A stretch of 51,080 bases of DNA from Longimicrobium sp. (GCA_036389795.1 DASVWD010000074.1:1-51080), one strand, 5' to 3'; shown: positions 25,615-34,607, numbered from the stretch's first letter. Numbers and translations: made by a program. Notes: generated by a model from the letters alone, not told the origin.

Positions 25615-25651
25615 GCGAGGGGCGGCTCCCCGGCCGGGAGCCGCCCCTCGC
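25615..25651. terminator. Bidirectional terminator between convergent genes
   Basis: A perfect 16-bp stem GCGAGGGGCGGCTCCC and its complement with loop CGGCC lies between the DUF892 gene and the next gene, which faces it. Confidence 0.75.
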
Positions 25652-25671
25652 CTCGTCCGTCCATGGGCCTT

Positions 25672-26097
25672 CTACGCGCCGTCGGCGTCCTCGTCCCCGT
25701 GATGGGGGGCGCGGCCGCGCAGCGCGTCGAGCGCCTGGAGGTCGTCGCGCCACACCGTCTTCAGCACGGGGTGCAGGTCGATGTAGTTGCGGAGCCCCTC
25801 CACCAGCGCGTCCATGTTCACGCCCTCGAAGTCCTCCGCGAAGGCGTCCAGGCTCGGCACCGGCGCCGGCGCTCCGGGCCCGTCGGCGGATCCCGCGGAG
25901 GGGGGCTGCACCTCGGCCGCGGCGGCCCGGCCCAGCCACATCACCCGCCCGTCCTCGAACTGGATCCCCAGGCGCTGCCCGTCGGTGGCGTAGCTCACCG
26001 CGCCCTCCCAGGGCATCACGTCGCGCACCTCGCGCCCGTCGGCGTCGGTGCGGGGGAGGTAGAAGCGGTCGGGGAGCCGGATCGCGCGGATCCTCAT
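25672..26097 (-). CDS. Unknown protein, 141 aa
   Basis: No family was recognised. The first 60 residues form a compact beta-rich segment (RLPDRFYLPRTDADGREV; QRLGIQFEDGRVMWLG). A Pro/Ala-rich linker leads to an acidic helical tail (DFEGVNMDALVEGLRNYIDL). No signal or membrane segment is seen. It lies 63 nt after the next minus-strand gene, with a terminator between, so it probably has its own expression. Confidence 0.6.
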   Translation of the reverse strand: MRIRAIRLPDRFYLPRTDADGREVRDVMPWEGAVSYATDGQRLGIQFEDGRVMWLGRAAAAEVQPPSAGSADGPGAPAPVPSLDAFAEDFEGVNMDALVEGLRNYIDLHPVLKTVWRDDLQALDALRGRAPHHGDEDADGA

Positions 26098-26128
26098 GCG
26101 GCCCTGCCGGAGAGGGAGAGCGGGTGAT

Positions 26129-26157
26129 GAAAAGCGGGGCGCCGCCAGGCGCCCCGC
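26129..26157 (-). terminator. Intrinsic terminator of the 160-aa gene
   Basis: A 10-bp GC stem (GCGGGGCGCC/GGCGCCCCGC) with a 4-nt loop is followed on the minus strand by TTTTCATC. Confidence 0.7.
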
Positions 26158-26160
26158 GCG

Positions 26161-26643
26161 TCAGACCACCGAGACGGAGCGCCCCCGGCTGCGCGCCGGG
26201 GCGGGTGCCGCGCCGGCGGCGTCCTGCTCGCGGCCCTCCGGGTGCAGGCGCTCGAGCTGGGCGCGCACCTCCACGAAGCGCTGCGCCTGCGACACCAGCC
26301 CGCGCCGCTCCAGGAAGGTGTTCAGGTGCTGCAGGATGGAGCAGAGGTTGTCGTAGCGCTCCTCCACCCGGCGCAGGCGCCGGATCTCGCGCACCAGCCC
26401 CAGCGCCGCGTCGGGGTGCATGGCGGCGATGTAGCGCTGGTCCTCCTCCGTGGGCTCGGCGTCGCGCTCCACCACGTAGACGTACTCGTCGGAGCCCGGC
26501 GGCGCGTGGGCCACCACCCGCGTGCTCTCCCCCGTCTGGAAGTCGAGGACCGTCTGGGCCTCCCACGGGCCGGGGGTGGCGTCGCAGGCCAGCGCCTCGA
26601 TCTCGAACAGGTCCTGGTCGGTCAGGGGAGGATGCTTCGCCAT
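26161..26643 (-). CDS. Unknown protein with Ea22-like features, 160 aa
   Basis: The N-terminal half has DATPGPWE, then a short beta region, then EDQRYIAAMHPDAALGLVREI. This order (ATPGPW ... D..FIA...P..ALxLxxEI) is seen in phage Ea22-like and related proteins of unknown role. The C-terminal part is helical, with a charged coiled-coil-like stretch (FLERRGLVSQAQRFVEVRAQ). No phage genes are adjacent, so a phage origin is only a suggestion. Confidence 0.6.
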   Translation of the reverse strand: MAKHPPLTDQDLFEIEALACDATPGPWEAQTVLDFQTGESTRVVAHAPPGSDEYVYVVERDAEPTEEDQRYIAAMHPDAALGLVREIRRLRRVEERYDNLCSILQHLNTFLERRGLVSQAQRFVEVRAQLERLHPEGREQDAAGAAPAPARSRGRSVSVV

Positions 26644-26924
26644 GGTGGTCCGGACGGGTTTCCGCGGCGGGCGCCGAGTGGCGCGGGCCGCCGCGGTGAC
26701 GGTGGAGGAGGATGAATCGTACGGGTCCGGCGCGGAGCCGGAAAGACTCGCGGGCGGGGAATCCCCGCCGCCGGAGGCGACGAAGGGCCGCGGCGGGCGC
26801 TCCGTTTCCCTCGCGCCCGCGCGGTCGAATCTTTTCGAGCCCCCGGTTCGATCGGCCCCAATTATTGACGCCCAAGCGATTTCCCCGCAACCCTTTCGGC
26901 GCTGTTTCGGTCACGGCCGAAAGT

Positions 26925-26990
26925 CAGTGCCCAGTGCCCAGTGCCCAGTGCCCAGTGCCCAGTGCCCAGTGCCCAGTGCCCAGTGCCGGT
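26925..26990. repeat. Heptamer array AGTGCCC, about nine units
   Basis: It is the reverse complement of the array at 24919. The two arrays bracket the DUF892/unknown/unknown gene block. The rest of 26644-27093 shows no gene and no recognised element. Confidence 0.88.
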
Positions 26991-27093
26991 CCACTCCCGC
27001 ACTCACGCCCTTCCGCGCTGACGCACTCGTGGTACGCGGGATGCCATCCCCGGGCGACCACGGGCCGGAACGACGATCATTCAGCGAGGAGCC

Positions 27094-27372
27094 ATGTCGA
27101 AGACGCGCGCCGCCGCCGCTTTCACGCTGTCCGCCCTGCTCGCGCTCGCCGCGTGCGAGGGGGCGGGGGAGCACAACGACCCCGACACGGTGCAGCAGGA
27201 CACCGGGCAGGCGGCGACGACCGGACCGGGCGCGGCGGCCAGCGGGACGCAGATCCAGGCCGCGCCGCCGCCCGCGGGCACCGTGAACCCGACGCCGCCG
27301 GACTCCAACCCGTCGCCCACCACGCCGTCGCCCACGGGCAACGACAGCGCGGGCGGAGCGCAGCAGCCGTGA
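27094..27372 (+). CDS. Small low-complexity lipoprotein, 92 aa
   Basis: The signal peptide ends at LAAC (C22). The mature 70 residues are Pro/Thr/Ala/Gly/Asn-rich with no predicted fold (DTVQQDTGQAATTGPGAA; TVNPTPPDSNPSPTTPS). GAGGAG precedes the ATG by 3-4 nt. Similar disordered lipoproteins are common in this lineage. It could be a surface spacer, but no function can be given. Confidence 0.7.
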   Translation: MSKTRAAAAFTLSALLALAACEGAGEHNDPDTVQQDTGQAATTGPGAAASGTQIQAAPPPAGTVNPTPPDSNPSPTTPSPTGNDSAGGAQQP

Positions 27373-27400
27373 TTCCCCGGATTCGGAAGAACAGCGGGCC

Positions 27401-27452
27401 TCACGCAGAGTCAGCAGAGGTAGCCGAGAACCCCTCCGCTGACTCTGCGTGA
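27401..27452. repeat. CACGCAGAG-type palindrome
   Basis: TCACGCAGAGTCAGC and GCTGACTCTGCGTGA pair perfectly, with a GAGAAA(A)AG flank. It lies between the small lipoprotein gene and the facing MBL-fold gene. Confidence 0.75.
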
Positions 27453-27493
27453 GAAAAAGTCGTTCGCCGGGCTCCGTCACGACGCCGGTCCGC

Positions 27494-28537
27494 TCAGCGC
27501 AGGACGAGCGTCTCGCCGTGCCGGAGGACGTGCAGGTCCTGCGGCGGCAGCCCCGCGGCGCGCCAGGCGTCGCGGGTGCGGCCGGGGGGCTCCAGCGGGT
27601 CCTCGTCGGTGAGCCGGAAGGTGCCCCAGTGCATCGCCACGAAGGCGCCCCGGCCGCCCAGGTCGCCGTAGGCGCGCACCGCCTCCTCCGGGTTCATGTG
27701 CGCCGGCCGCATGAACCAGCGCGGCTCGTACGCCCCGATCGGCAGCAGCAGCGCGTCGAACGGCCCCAGCCGCTGCCCGATCTCCGCGAACCCGGCGAAG
27801 TAGCCGCTGTCGCCCCCGAAGTAGACCCGCCGCCCGTCCGGCAGCAGCACCGCGTACGAGGCCCACAGCCGGTCGTTGAGCTCGCGCAGCCGGCGGCGCG
27901 TCCAGTGCTGCGTGGGCGCGCAGACCACCCGCGCCGTCCCCGCCTCCCCCGCGACCTCCGCCTCGTCCCACCAGTCCAGCTCGGTGACGCCGGCGACGCC
28001 GCGCTCCGCGAACCAGTCGCGGTAGCCCAGCGGCACGATCCAGCGCGGCCCGCCGCCGGGGCGCTCGCGCAGCCGCTCGACCGTCCCCTCGTCCAAGTGG
28101 TCGTAGTGGTCGTGCGAGAGGAGGACCGCGTCGACCGGCGGGAGCTCGTCGAACGGAACGCCCGGCGGCGCGAAGCGGGCCGGCCCCAGCCACTGCAGCG
28201 GCGAGGCGCGCCTGCTCCAGACCGGGTCGGTGAGGAGGTTGAGCCCGCCGGCCTGGACGAGAAAGGTCGCATGCCCCACCCAGGTGATGCGGGCCTCACC
28301 CGCCGGCGCGCGCGGCCGCGCCACCCGGTGCGGGACGACGGGGAGCGCGCCGCGCGGAGGGTCCGGCGGCACCCCGCGCGTGAGCCGCTCCCACTGCCAG
28401 CGCAGGAGGCTGCCGCCCCCGCGCCGCTCGTCCCCCGCCTCCATCGGCCAGGGGATGCGGAACTTCCCATCCGCCCCGTGGTGCGCCGGCCGCCGCTCGC
28501 CTTCGCTCATCTGCTCCATCGAAATCGGGGTGCTCAC
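27494..28537 (-). CDS. MBL-fold metallohydrolase (UlaG/NAPE-PLD-like), 347 aa
   Basis: A beta-lactamase-fold hydrolase with the zinc signature SHDHYDHLD near residue 145, ITWVGHATFLVQ upstream, then APTQHWTRR, YFGGDSGYF and a final MHWGTF His. This order matches the L-ascorbate-lactonase/NAPE-phospholipase D branch. The substrate is not predictable. GTG at 28537 is chosen as the start of plausible sequence; ATG at 28519 or 28510 are alternatives. No signal peptide is seen. Confidence 0.88.
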   Translation of the reverse strand: MSTPISMEQMSEGERRPAHHGADGKFRIPWPMEAGDERRGGGSLLRWQWERLTRGVPPDPPRGALPVVPHRVARPRAPAGEARITWVGHATFLVQAGGLNLLTDPVWSRRASPLQWLGPARFAPPGVPFDELPPVDAVLLSHDHYDHLDEGTVERLRERPGGGPRWIVPLGYRDWFAERGVAGVTELDWWDEAEVAGEAGTARVVCAPTQHWTRRRLRELNDRLWASYAVLLPDGRRVYFGGDSGYFAGFAEIGQRLGPFDALLLPIGAYEPRWFMRPAHMNPEEAVRAYGDLGGRGAFVAMHWGTFRLTDEDPLEPPGRTRDAWRAAGLPPQDLHVLRHGETLVLR

Positions 28538-28603
28538 CGACCCTGAAGATACGCCACGCCGCAACACCCCGTCGTTCTGGCTCGAAAAGTCGAAAGATTG
28601 GAA

Positions 28604-28664
28604 TCACACTGAGAAACAGAGGAACGGAGAACCCGATCCTCTGTTTCTCTGTTTCTCCGTGTGA
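28604..28664. repeat. CACACTGAG-type palindrome abutting the 282-bp repeat
   Basis: TCACACTGAGAAACAGAGG pairs with CCTCTGTTTCTC...CCGTGTGA. Its right end touches the start of dispersed repeat copy 2. CTCGAAAA on the left and TTTTCGAG on the right give a further outer inverted pair. Confidence 0.7.
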
Positions 28665-28949
28665 TACCGTTTTTCGAGATTCGCTGTGCATTGGGAAGCT
28701 GTCATTCCGAGTGGAGCCCGATGCGCCGATCTCGCGTTCGCCACCGAAGTCGGCCGGGCTCCCGAGGAATCTACTCGCGGCCGGCAGGAGGCCGGACCGA
28801 TGCAGGGAGCCAGCGTCCGGGCGGGGTGAGTGGATTCCTCGGGCGCCGCCCAGCCGAGGTGTGGAATCCGGATCGGTGCTGCGGCGCCGCTCGGAATGAC
28901 ATGGTTCGCGAAAGGACCGGATTGCACACTGATTCCTGGAATCCGGTAT
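28665..28949. repeat. 282/285-bp dispersed repeat, copy 2
   Basis: This is the partner of 24496-24777, in the same orientation 4.2 kb away. Its 12-bp terminal inverted repeats are at 28700-28711 and 28890-28901. No gene was seen in 28538-29069. Confidence 0.88.
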
Positions 28950-28977
28950 GAGACTTTTCAGACCACCCCATGAGCGA

Positions 28978-29007
28978 AGGGCGGCACCCCTCGCGGGATG
29001 CCGCCCT
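28978..29007 (-). terminator. Hairpin after the zinc metalloprotease gene
   Basis: AGGGCGGCA and TGCCGCCCT form a 9-bp stem extended by CCC/GGG, about 60 nt past the stop. Confidence 0.55.
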
Positions 29008-29069
29008 CCGTCAACCGTCTGCCGGGCCGTCCGAAGACCCGGCCCGGCTCCAGGTGCTCGCGAAGCCGC

Positions 29070-31745
29070 TTACCGCCCCAGCTCCACGTCCAGCCCGGCC
29101 TCCAGCGCCTTGTCGATGCGGGCGCGGGACTCGGTCAGGTGCGCCCGGGTCATGGCGTCGATGCCGCCCGACGCCAGCGCGCCCGAGACGCGGCCGCGCA
29201 GGTCCACCAGTGAGGCGCGGGCCACGGCGCGCGCGTCGCCCGGCAGGCCGGCCTGCCGCTGCGCCACCATCTCCGTCATGCGGTCCAGGTAGGCGCGCTG
29301 CAGCTCGCGCCGCATCACGGTGATGTTGCGCGAACCGGCGTACGCCTCGCTCCACACCGCCCGCGTCAGCTCGCCCATCAGCTCGGCCGTGGTGAGCGTG
29401 CCCGCGCTGCCGAACTTCAGCTCCCCGTCGCGCATCTTCGCGAAGGTCGCCGTCGAGGTGAGCTGGTTCAGCAGCGAGCGCTGCGCCCCCAGCACCAGCT
29501 CGGTGAGCGGGTAGTCGATGCGGCCGTTGTAGTTGTTGGTGTTCCCCCAGTGGGTCCAGCGGTTGGCGCCGAAGCTCGCCAGCAGGCTCTGCGGGATCGC
29601 GAACGAGCTCTCGCTGAAGCCGTACTGCGTCACGAACTGGAGCGCCTCGCGCTGCTTGGCCTTGGGCACCGCCACGAACGGCGCGCGGCCGCTCGGGTCG
29701 CCCACCCGGTCGCGGTTCACGTACTGCCCGCCGATGTACTTCACGCCCACGGCCAGGGTGCGGCCGTACTGGTTCATCAGCCCGTTGAAGGCGTCGGTCA
29801 GCTCGGCGTAGCGGGTGTTGTCGGCCAGCACGTACTGCGGCAGCTTGGGCCAGATCCCCCGGATCACGTCGGCGCGGGCGCGGGCCCAGCCCAGCGGGTC
29901 CTGCCCCAGGTCGAAGATGTTCACCGTGGGGTCCAGCGCCCCGGGGCCGCCCGAGTCCTCGTCGGTGCCGAAGGCGTGTCCGGGGAGCGCCGCCTCGCGC
30001 GCCAGCCGCGCCGCGCGCGCCTCGTCGGTCGTGTAGCCGTACGAGATCGCCCAGCGGTCGTAGCTGCCCACGCCCGGGTTGTAGGCGTAGCCCACCCGGC
30101 CGCGCTCCGGCAGGTTCAGCGCCGGGTACTCCATCACCGAGCTGAACACCCCGTTCTGCTCGGCCCAGCCGCGGTCGTTCAGCCGGTCCAGCGGCGTGTC
30201 GTACGAGGAGCGGAAGTTGTGGCGCAGCCCCAGCGTGTGACCCACCTCGTGCATCATCACCCACTTGATCGCCTGCCCCACGTAGTCCATCGGCACCGGG
30301 TCGCGCGGCCCGATCACGCCGGCCTCCACCAGCAGGGTGCGCAGCAGCGTCCCCTGCGCGCCGATCTCGGCCGCCAGGGCGGCGCGCTCGCCCACGCCGT
30401 CGGTGCCGCCCAGCACCTCCTCGATCGCCGCCGACGGGGTCACCACGGTGCGCCAGTCGCGGCGGAAGCCGTTGATCATGTTGGCTTCCATCAGGATGTC
30501 GGCGTCCAGGATCTCACCCGTGCGCGGGTCCACGATCGAGGGCCCGATGGCGCCGTAGCCCGGCTGGTCGGAGACGTTCCAGCGGATGGTGGCGTAGCGC
30601 AGGTCCTCGGCGTCGGCGCCCTCGGGGAGCATCTCGGCGCGGATGGCGTTCTTCCACCCCGCCGCCTCGAACGCCACGTTCCACGCCTCGACCGCCGCCT
30701 TGATGTAGGGGCGGTACTCCACCGGGATGTTGGGATCCAGGTAGTAGACGATCGGCTCCCTGGGCTCCCACAGGCCGCCCTCCACCTGGCGGCCCGGCTC
30801 CAGGCGCCAGCGGTTGACGTAGCGGCGGAAGAAGTTGTCCTCGAAGGTCGAGAAGTCCTTGCGCGCGGTCAGGAAGTAGCCCACGCGGTCGTCCGCCTCG
30901 CGCGGCGTCATCGGCTGCTCGGGGAGCGGCGCCAGCGTGTAGGCCACGGTCACGGGGATGTAGCGCCCGTCGGGCACCGAGGTGATCCCCGCCGCCTGCG
31001 AGGGGCGGAAGGTGAGCTTGGCGCGGATGTTCACGTTCGAGGGGAACGCCTTCACGCTCTCCACGTAGCTGCGCCCCTTCTCCAGCGGCACCGGGGGCGG
31101 GCCCGCGGGGCTCTGCAGCTGCTGCGGCTGGGCCGCCGCGAAGCGCACCCGCTCGCCCACGCCCGAGAGGTCCGAGACCACCCAGTCGTAGATGTTGACG
31201 AGGAGCATGCCGCCCTCGCCGATCGACTCGATCTTGGCCGACTCGAGCACGCTGGGGCTGAAGGTGAGGTTCACCGCCTGCTCGGTGGGCGAGCCCTGCG
31301 GGCCCGTGAAGCGCACCGGCTTGCGCACCAGGAACACCCGGTCGCCGTGCCGCTCCAGCGCCACCACGCTCCCCTCGAAGATGTTGAGCATGGTGCCGCC
31401 GAAGAGGCCGTTGGCGCCGATCCCCTGCGCGATCTGGTAGCTGATCAGGAAGTCCTTCCCCAGCCGGTCGGCGGGGATGGCCAGGTAGAGCGCGTCGCCC
31501 TTCTCGTAGGTGTCGAACCACCCCTGGCGCCGGGTGGCGTCGCGGGTGACCTCGGCCCACGGCTTGAAGGGGCTGGCGGGGCGCGCCTCCTGGGCGGGGG
31601 CGCCGGCCGGGCGCGCGCCCGGGGCCGCCGCGGCCGTGCGCTGCGCGCCGGCCTGCTGCGGCGGCGCGGCGGCGGGCCGCGCCGCCTGCGCGGACGCGCA
31701 GCCGGCCACGCCCGCGCACAGCGCGAAGGTGAAGAATCGTTTCAC
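29070..31745 (-). CDS. Zinc-dependent metalloprotease (DUF5117/DUF5118 type), 891 aa
   Basis: An exported protease-like protein. The lipobox is VAGC (C16), followed by an Ala/Pro-rich stretch and the N-terminal DUF5118-like region beginning near residue 60 (FKPWAEVTRDATRRQGWFDT). A DUF5117-like beta domain with FLISYQIAQG follows. The metzincin-type zinc site MHEVGHTLGLRHNF is near residue 500, where HExxHxxGxxH gives three His ligands and the catalytic Glu. A helical C-terminal region completes it. The GTG start has AGGAG 9 nt upstream. Substrates of the family are not well known. Confidence 0.9.
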   Translation of the reverse strand: MKRFFTFALCAGVAGCASAQAARPAAAPPQQAGAQRTAAAAPGARPAGAPAQEARPASPFKPWAEVTRDATRRQGWFDTYEKGDALYLAIPADRLGKDFLISYQIAQGIGANGLFGGTMLNIFEGSVVALERHGDRVFLVRKPVRFTGPQGSPTEQAVNLTFSPSVLESAKIESIGEGGMLLVNIYDWVVSDLSGVGERVRFAAAQPQQLQSPAGPPPVPLEKGRSYVESVKAFPSNVNIRAKLTFRPSQAAGITSVPDGRYIPVTVAYTLAPLPEQPMTPREADDRVGYFLTARKDFSTFEDNFFRRYVNRWRLEPGRQVEGGLWEPREPIVYYLDPNIPVEYRPYIKAAVEAWNVAFEAAGWKNAIRAEMLPEGADAEDLRYATIRWNVSDQPGYGAIGPSIVDPRTGEILDADILMEANMINGFRRDWRTVVTPSAAIEEVLGGTDGVGERAALAAEIGAQGTLLRTLLVEAGVIGPRDPVPMDYVGQAIKWVMMHEVGHTLGLRHNFRSSYDTPLDRLNDRGWAEQNGVFSSVMEYPALNLPERGRVGYAYNPGVGSYDRWAISYGYTTDEARAARLAREAALPGHAFGTDEDSGGPGALDPTVNIFDLGQDPLGWARARADVIRGIWPKLPQYVLADNTRYAELTDAFNGLMNQYGRTLAVGVKYIGGQYVNRDRVGDPSGRAPFVAVPKAKQREALQFVTQYGFSESSFAIPQSLLASFGANRWTHWGNTNNYNGRIDYPLTELVLGAQRSLLNQLTSTATFAKMRDGELKFGSAGTLTTAELMGELTRAVWSEAYAGSRNITVMRRELQRAYLDRMTEMVAQRQAGLPGDARAVARASLVDLRGRVSGALASGGIDAMTRAHLTESRARIDKALEAGLDVELGR

Positions 31746-31966
31746 GGAACTGCTCCTGCGGAGAGGGTGAGGGTGAGTGCCGAACGGGAGGAAAAGAGGA
31801 AAGCCGATGCGTTGGATGCCGCCCGGCCTGAAATCGTTGCGCGGAACCCGGGTGCGAGTTTCTTAGCAGGTGAACGATGTACGAAGGTGCGCTCCGCGTC
31901 AACCCGCACGGTGCGAACGGCGCTCTGCGCGGGGCGAAGCGGGCGTCTCCCGGTGCGGACGGACCC

Positions 31967-32728
31967 CTATGGCGCGGGGCAGGCGCGGATGTCCGCCGGG
32001 CGCGGCGCCGGGCCGGGGCGCGCGGTGAACACCGCCAGGTAGCCGCTCCCGGCGGGGAGCGCGCGGAAGGCCGACTGCTCGTATCCCACCGCGGCCATCT
32101 CGCAGCGCAGCAGCGCCGGGGGCGTGCCGTGGCGCTGCGTGGGGCGGTCCAGGTCGACCACGGCCACGCGGCCGCCCGGGGCGAGCGCCAGGCGCAGGTT
32201 GTACAGGAAGGCGTACGGCTGCTCGACCTCGTGATACATGTGCACCAGCAGCACCAGGTCGGCCGAGGCGGGGGGCAGCCGCGGGTCGTGCGGCTCGCCG
32301 AGGGCCAGGGTGACGTTCTCCAGCCGCGCCTGCCGCACGCGCTCGCGCAGCCGCTCCAGGTACGCGGGGACGATGTCCTGCGCGACGACGCGGCCGGAGC
32401 GCCCCACGCGCGGCGAGAGGCGCACCGTGTAGTAGCCGCTCCCGGCGCCCACGTCGGCCACGCGCATCCCGGGGCGCACGCCCAGCAGCCGCATCACCGT
32501 GTCGGCCTCGCCGGCGCGGTCGCGGGCCTCCTCGCTGCTCCAGGTGTCGGTGACGATCTCCGCCACCGGCCGCGCCGCCGCGGGGAACGCGCTCGCCGGC
32601 GCCCCCGCCGGCCCCAGCGGCCGGATCTCGTCCCGCGCCCGCGTCGCCCCCTGCGGCGCCCCGCAGGCGGCGAGCAGGAGCATCAGGGCGGGGAGGGTGC
32701 GAGCTTGTGTATGCCGATTCGGACTCAT
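31967..32728 (-). CDS. Class I SAM methyltransferase-like protein with lipobox, 253 aa
   Basis: A Rossmann methyltransferase core is clear: motif I VADVGAGSGYYTVRL near residue 90, then VVAQDIVPAYLERL, then SADLVLLVHMYHEVEQPYAF (motif IV/post). The N-terminus, however, reads as a lipoprotein signal with lipobox LLLAAC (C22). Export of a SAM-dependent enzyme would be odd because SAM is cytoplasmic. Either the signal is real and the protein has another role, or translation starts downstream. The start codon has a weak ribosome binding site. Confidence 0.78.
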   Translation of the reverse strand: MSPNRHTQARTLPALMLLLAACGAPQGATRARDEIRPLGPAGAPASAFPAAARPVAEIVTDTWSSEEARDRAGEADTVMRLLGVRPGMRVADVGAGSGYYTVRLSPRVGRSGRVVAQDIVPAYLERLRERVRQARLENVTLALGEPHDPRLPPASADLVLLVHMYHEVEQPYAFLYNLRLALAPGGRVAVVDLDRPTQRHGTPPALLRCEMAAVGYEQSAFRALPAGSGYLAVFTARPGPAPRPADIRACPAP

Positions 32729-32787
32729 AGCGTTGCCAAGCGCTCGTTACCTGCTTCAACCTAAGCCGCTGCACGTCCAGGCTAAAG

Positions 32788-33165
32788 ATGGCTGCTTCTC
32801 CGGAACCCGACGACCCGGCCGTCGAGGCGATCGATCCGCCGGCGAGAGATGCCGTCGCGCGACGCTTCCGCGAACTGGTGGAAGTGTGGCAGCGAGAGAC
32901 GGAGCACGAATCATCGCCGACTACACTGTTCATGCATTCCGCCTATCAGCAGATCATTGGTCTCGGTCCGGATGTCCTGCCGGTCCTCTTGAACGATCTG
33001 GAACGAACCGGGCGGAACTGGTTCTGGGCCCTGCGCGCCATCACCGGAGAGAACCCCGTTCCGTCCGAAGAACGCGGTGAGCTATCGCGCATGATCGCGC
33101 ACTGGCTGGAGTGGGGTCGTGTGCGGGGTCTGGTGCAGCGGCAGGAAGTGAATCCGCCGGCTTGA
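32788..33165 (+). CDS. Unknown conserved-looking protein, 125 aa
   Basis: A soluble, helical, Trp-rich small protein with HSAYQQIIGLGPDVLPVLLN, then TGRNWFWALRAITGENPVP, then ARG-type ERGELSRMIAHWLEWGR. I recall similar small proteins in scattered bacteria, but no function is known to me. GC is slightly lower than in its neighbours. The ATG is preceded by a GGC-rich but weak ribosome binding site. It stands alone between divergent and codirectional neighbours. Confidence 0.65.
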   Translation: MAASPEPDDPAVEAIDPPARDAVARRFRELVEVWQRETEHESSPTTLFMHSAYQQIIGLGPDVLPVLLNDLERTGRNWFWALRAITGENPVPSEERGELSRMIAHWLEWGRVRGLVQRQEVNPPA

Positions 33166-33279
33166 TCCACTTCGAATCCGCCTTCATCCACGCCTAACAG
33201 AACGCCTGTTCCTCAATGTGCGTGAGGGCAGTTAGGATTCGCTCGTTTCATCGAGCCTCTCCCCTGCCGGAGCGTCCCC

Positions 33280-34584
33280 GTGCGCCGCATCCTCCCGATC
33301 CTCGCCCTCGTCGCGGTGTCCGCCTGCCGACCGCCATCCGCACGCGCGCAGACGCCCGTGGCGCAGGAGGACGCGATCGAGGTGCTCGGGCGCATGCGCG
33401 AGGCGTACGGCGCGGGCGCGCACCCGGAGCTGCTGCGCCACCTGCAGACGCTCGACCGGCTCACGTCCAACCATCCGCTGCTCATCTACGAGCTCGCGCG
33501 CGCCTACGCGCTGACCGGCGACACCGTCCGCGCGCTGGCCACGCTGGAGCGCCTGGCGCCGATGGGGCTGGGCGTGCCGGTGATGCGCGACACCGCCTTC
33601 ACCGCGCTGCGCGGCTCCGCCGCCTTCCGCGGCCTCGCCGACCGCCTCGCGGCGAACGCCGCCCCGCTGGTGCGCAGCGACACCGCCCTGGCGCTGGGCG
33701 ATCCCGACCTGCTCCCCGAGAGCATCGCCTACGACCCGGTGGAGCGCGCGTGGTACCTGGGCTCGCTCGCGCACCACGAGGTGGTCCGCGTGGCCCCGGA
33801 CGGCTCGGTGCGCGACTTCGCGGCGATGGAAGAGAAGGGGAGGGTGATCGGGATCAAAGTGGATGCGCCGCGCCGCCGGCTGTGGGTGCTGGAGACCACA
33901 TGGGACACCGCCGCGCCGCGCACCTACGGCGGCACCGGGGGGTGGACCTCGCTCCGCGGCTACGACCTGCGCACCGGCCGCGAAGTCGCCCGCCACGCGC
34001 CGCCGGACCGCGGGGCGCACCTCTTCAACGACCTGGCGGTCTCCTCCCGCGGCGACCTCTACGTCACCGACGTGCACGGCAACGCCGTCTGGCGCCTGCG
34101 CGCGGGGGCGGACGCGCTGGAGCCGCTGGCCCGCGGCCCGCGCTTCCACTGGGGCAACGGCATCGCCCTCTCGCCCGACGAGTCGCGGCTCTACGCGGCC
34201 CACCTGGAGGGGATCAGCGTCGTCGACCCGCGCACCGGGCGCATGGAGCCGCTGCGCCACCCGCCCGCCGTCGCCATGGCGGACGTCGACGGGCTGTACG
34301 CCTGCCCCGGCTCGCTGGTCGCCGTGCAGCGGATGGCGCACTTCCAGCAGGTCACCCGCTTCGTCCTCTCGCCCGCGGGCGACTCCATCGTCGCCGCCGA
34401 GGTGCTGGAGCGCAGCCACCCCGCCTACGTGGACCCCACGACCGGCGTGGTGGTGGGCGACTCGCTCTTCTACATCGCCAACGCCCAGTTCCGCCGCCTG
34501 CAGGACGACCTCACCCTCCGCCCCGCCGAGCGCCCCCACGGCACCGTCGTCCTGCGCCTCCCGATCGGCCCCGGCTGCCGGTGA
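33280..34584 (+). CDS. SMP-30/gluconolactonase-like beta-propeller lipoprotein, 434 aa
   Basis: The lipobox is AVSAC (C16). Residues about 30-125 form a helical TPR-like region (LLIYELARAYALTGDTVRALATLERL). From about 140 a beta-propeller follows with PESIAYDPVERAWYLGSL, GAHLFNDLAVSSRGDLYVTD and GPRFHWGNGIALSPDESRLY, the calcium-binding SMP-30-type blades. It may be a sugar lactonase or a binding protein. GTG is chosen as the start because it begins the signal peptide, with GGAG about 8 nt upstream. Confidence 0.83.
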   Translation: MRRILPILALVAVSACRPPSARAQTPVAQEDAIEVLGRMREAYGAGAHPELLRHLQTLDRLTSNHPLLIYELARAYALTGDTVRALATLERLAPMGLGVPVMRDTAFTALRGSAAFRGLADRLAANAAPLVRSDTALALGDPDLLPESIAYDPVERAWYLGSLAHHEVVRVAPDGSVRDFAAMEEKGRVIGIKVDAPRRRLWVLETTWDTAAPRTYGGTGGWTSLRGYDLRTGREVARHAPPDRGAHLFNDLAVSSRGDLYVTDVHGNAVWRLRAGADALEPLARGPRFHWGNGIALSPDESRLYAAHLEGISVVDPRTGRMEPLRHPPAVAMADVDGLYACPGSLVAVQRMAHFQQVTRFVLSPAGDSIVAAEVLERSHPAYVDPTTGVVVGDSLFYIANAQFRRLQDDLTLRPAERPHGTVVLRLPIGPGCR

Positions 34585-34607
34585 TCACCAGATTGGAAAA
34601 GACTTGT

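Noticed and set aside
26925-26990. CRISPR-like regular repeats
   Set aside because: The units are 7 bp in direct tandem without spacers, and no cas genes are present.
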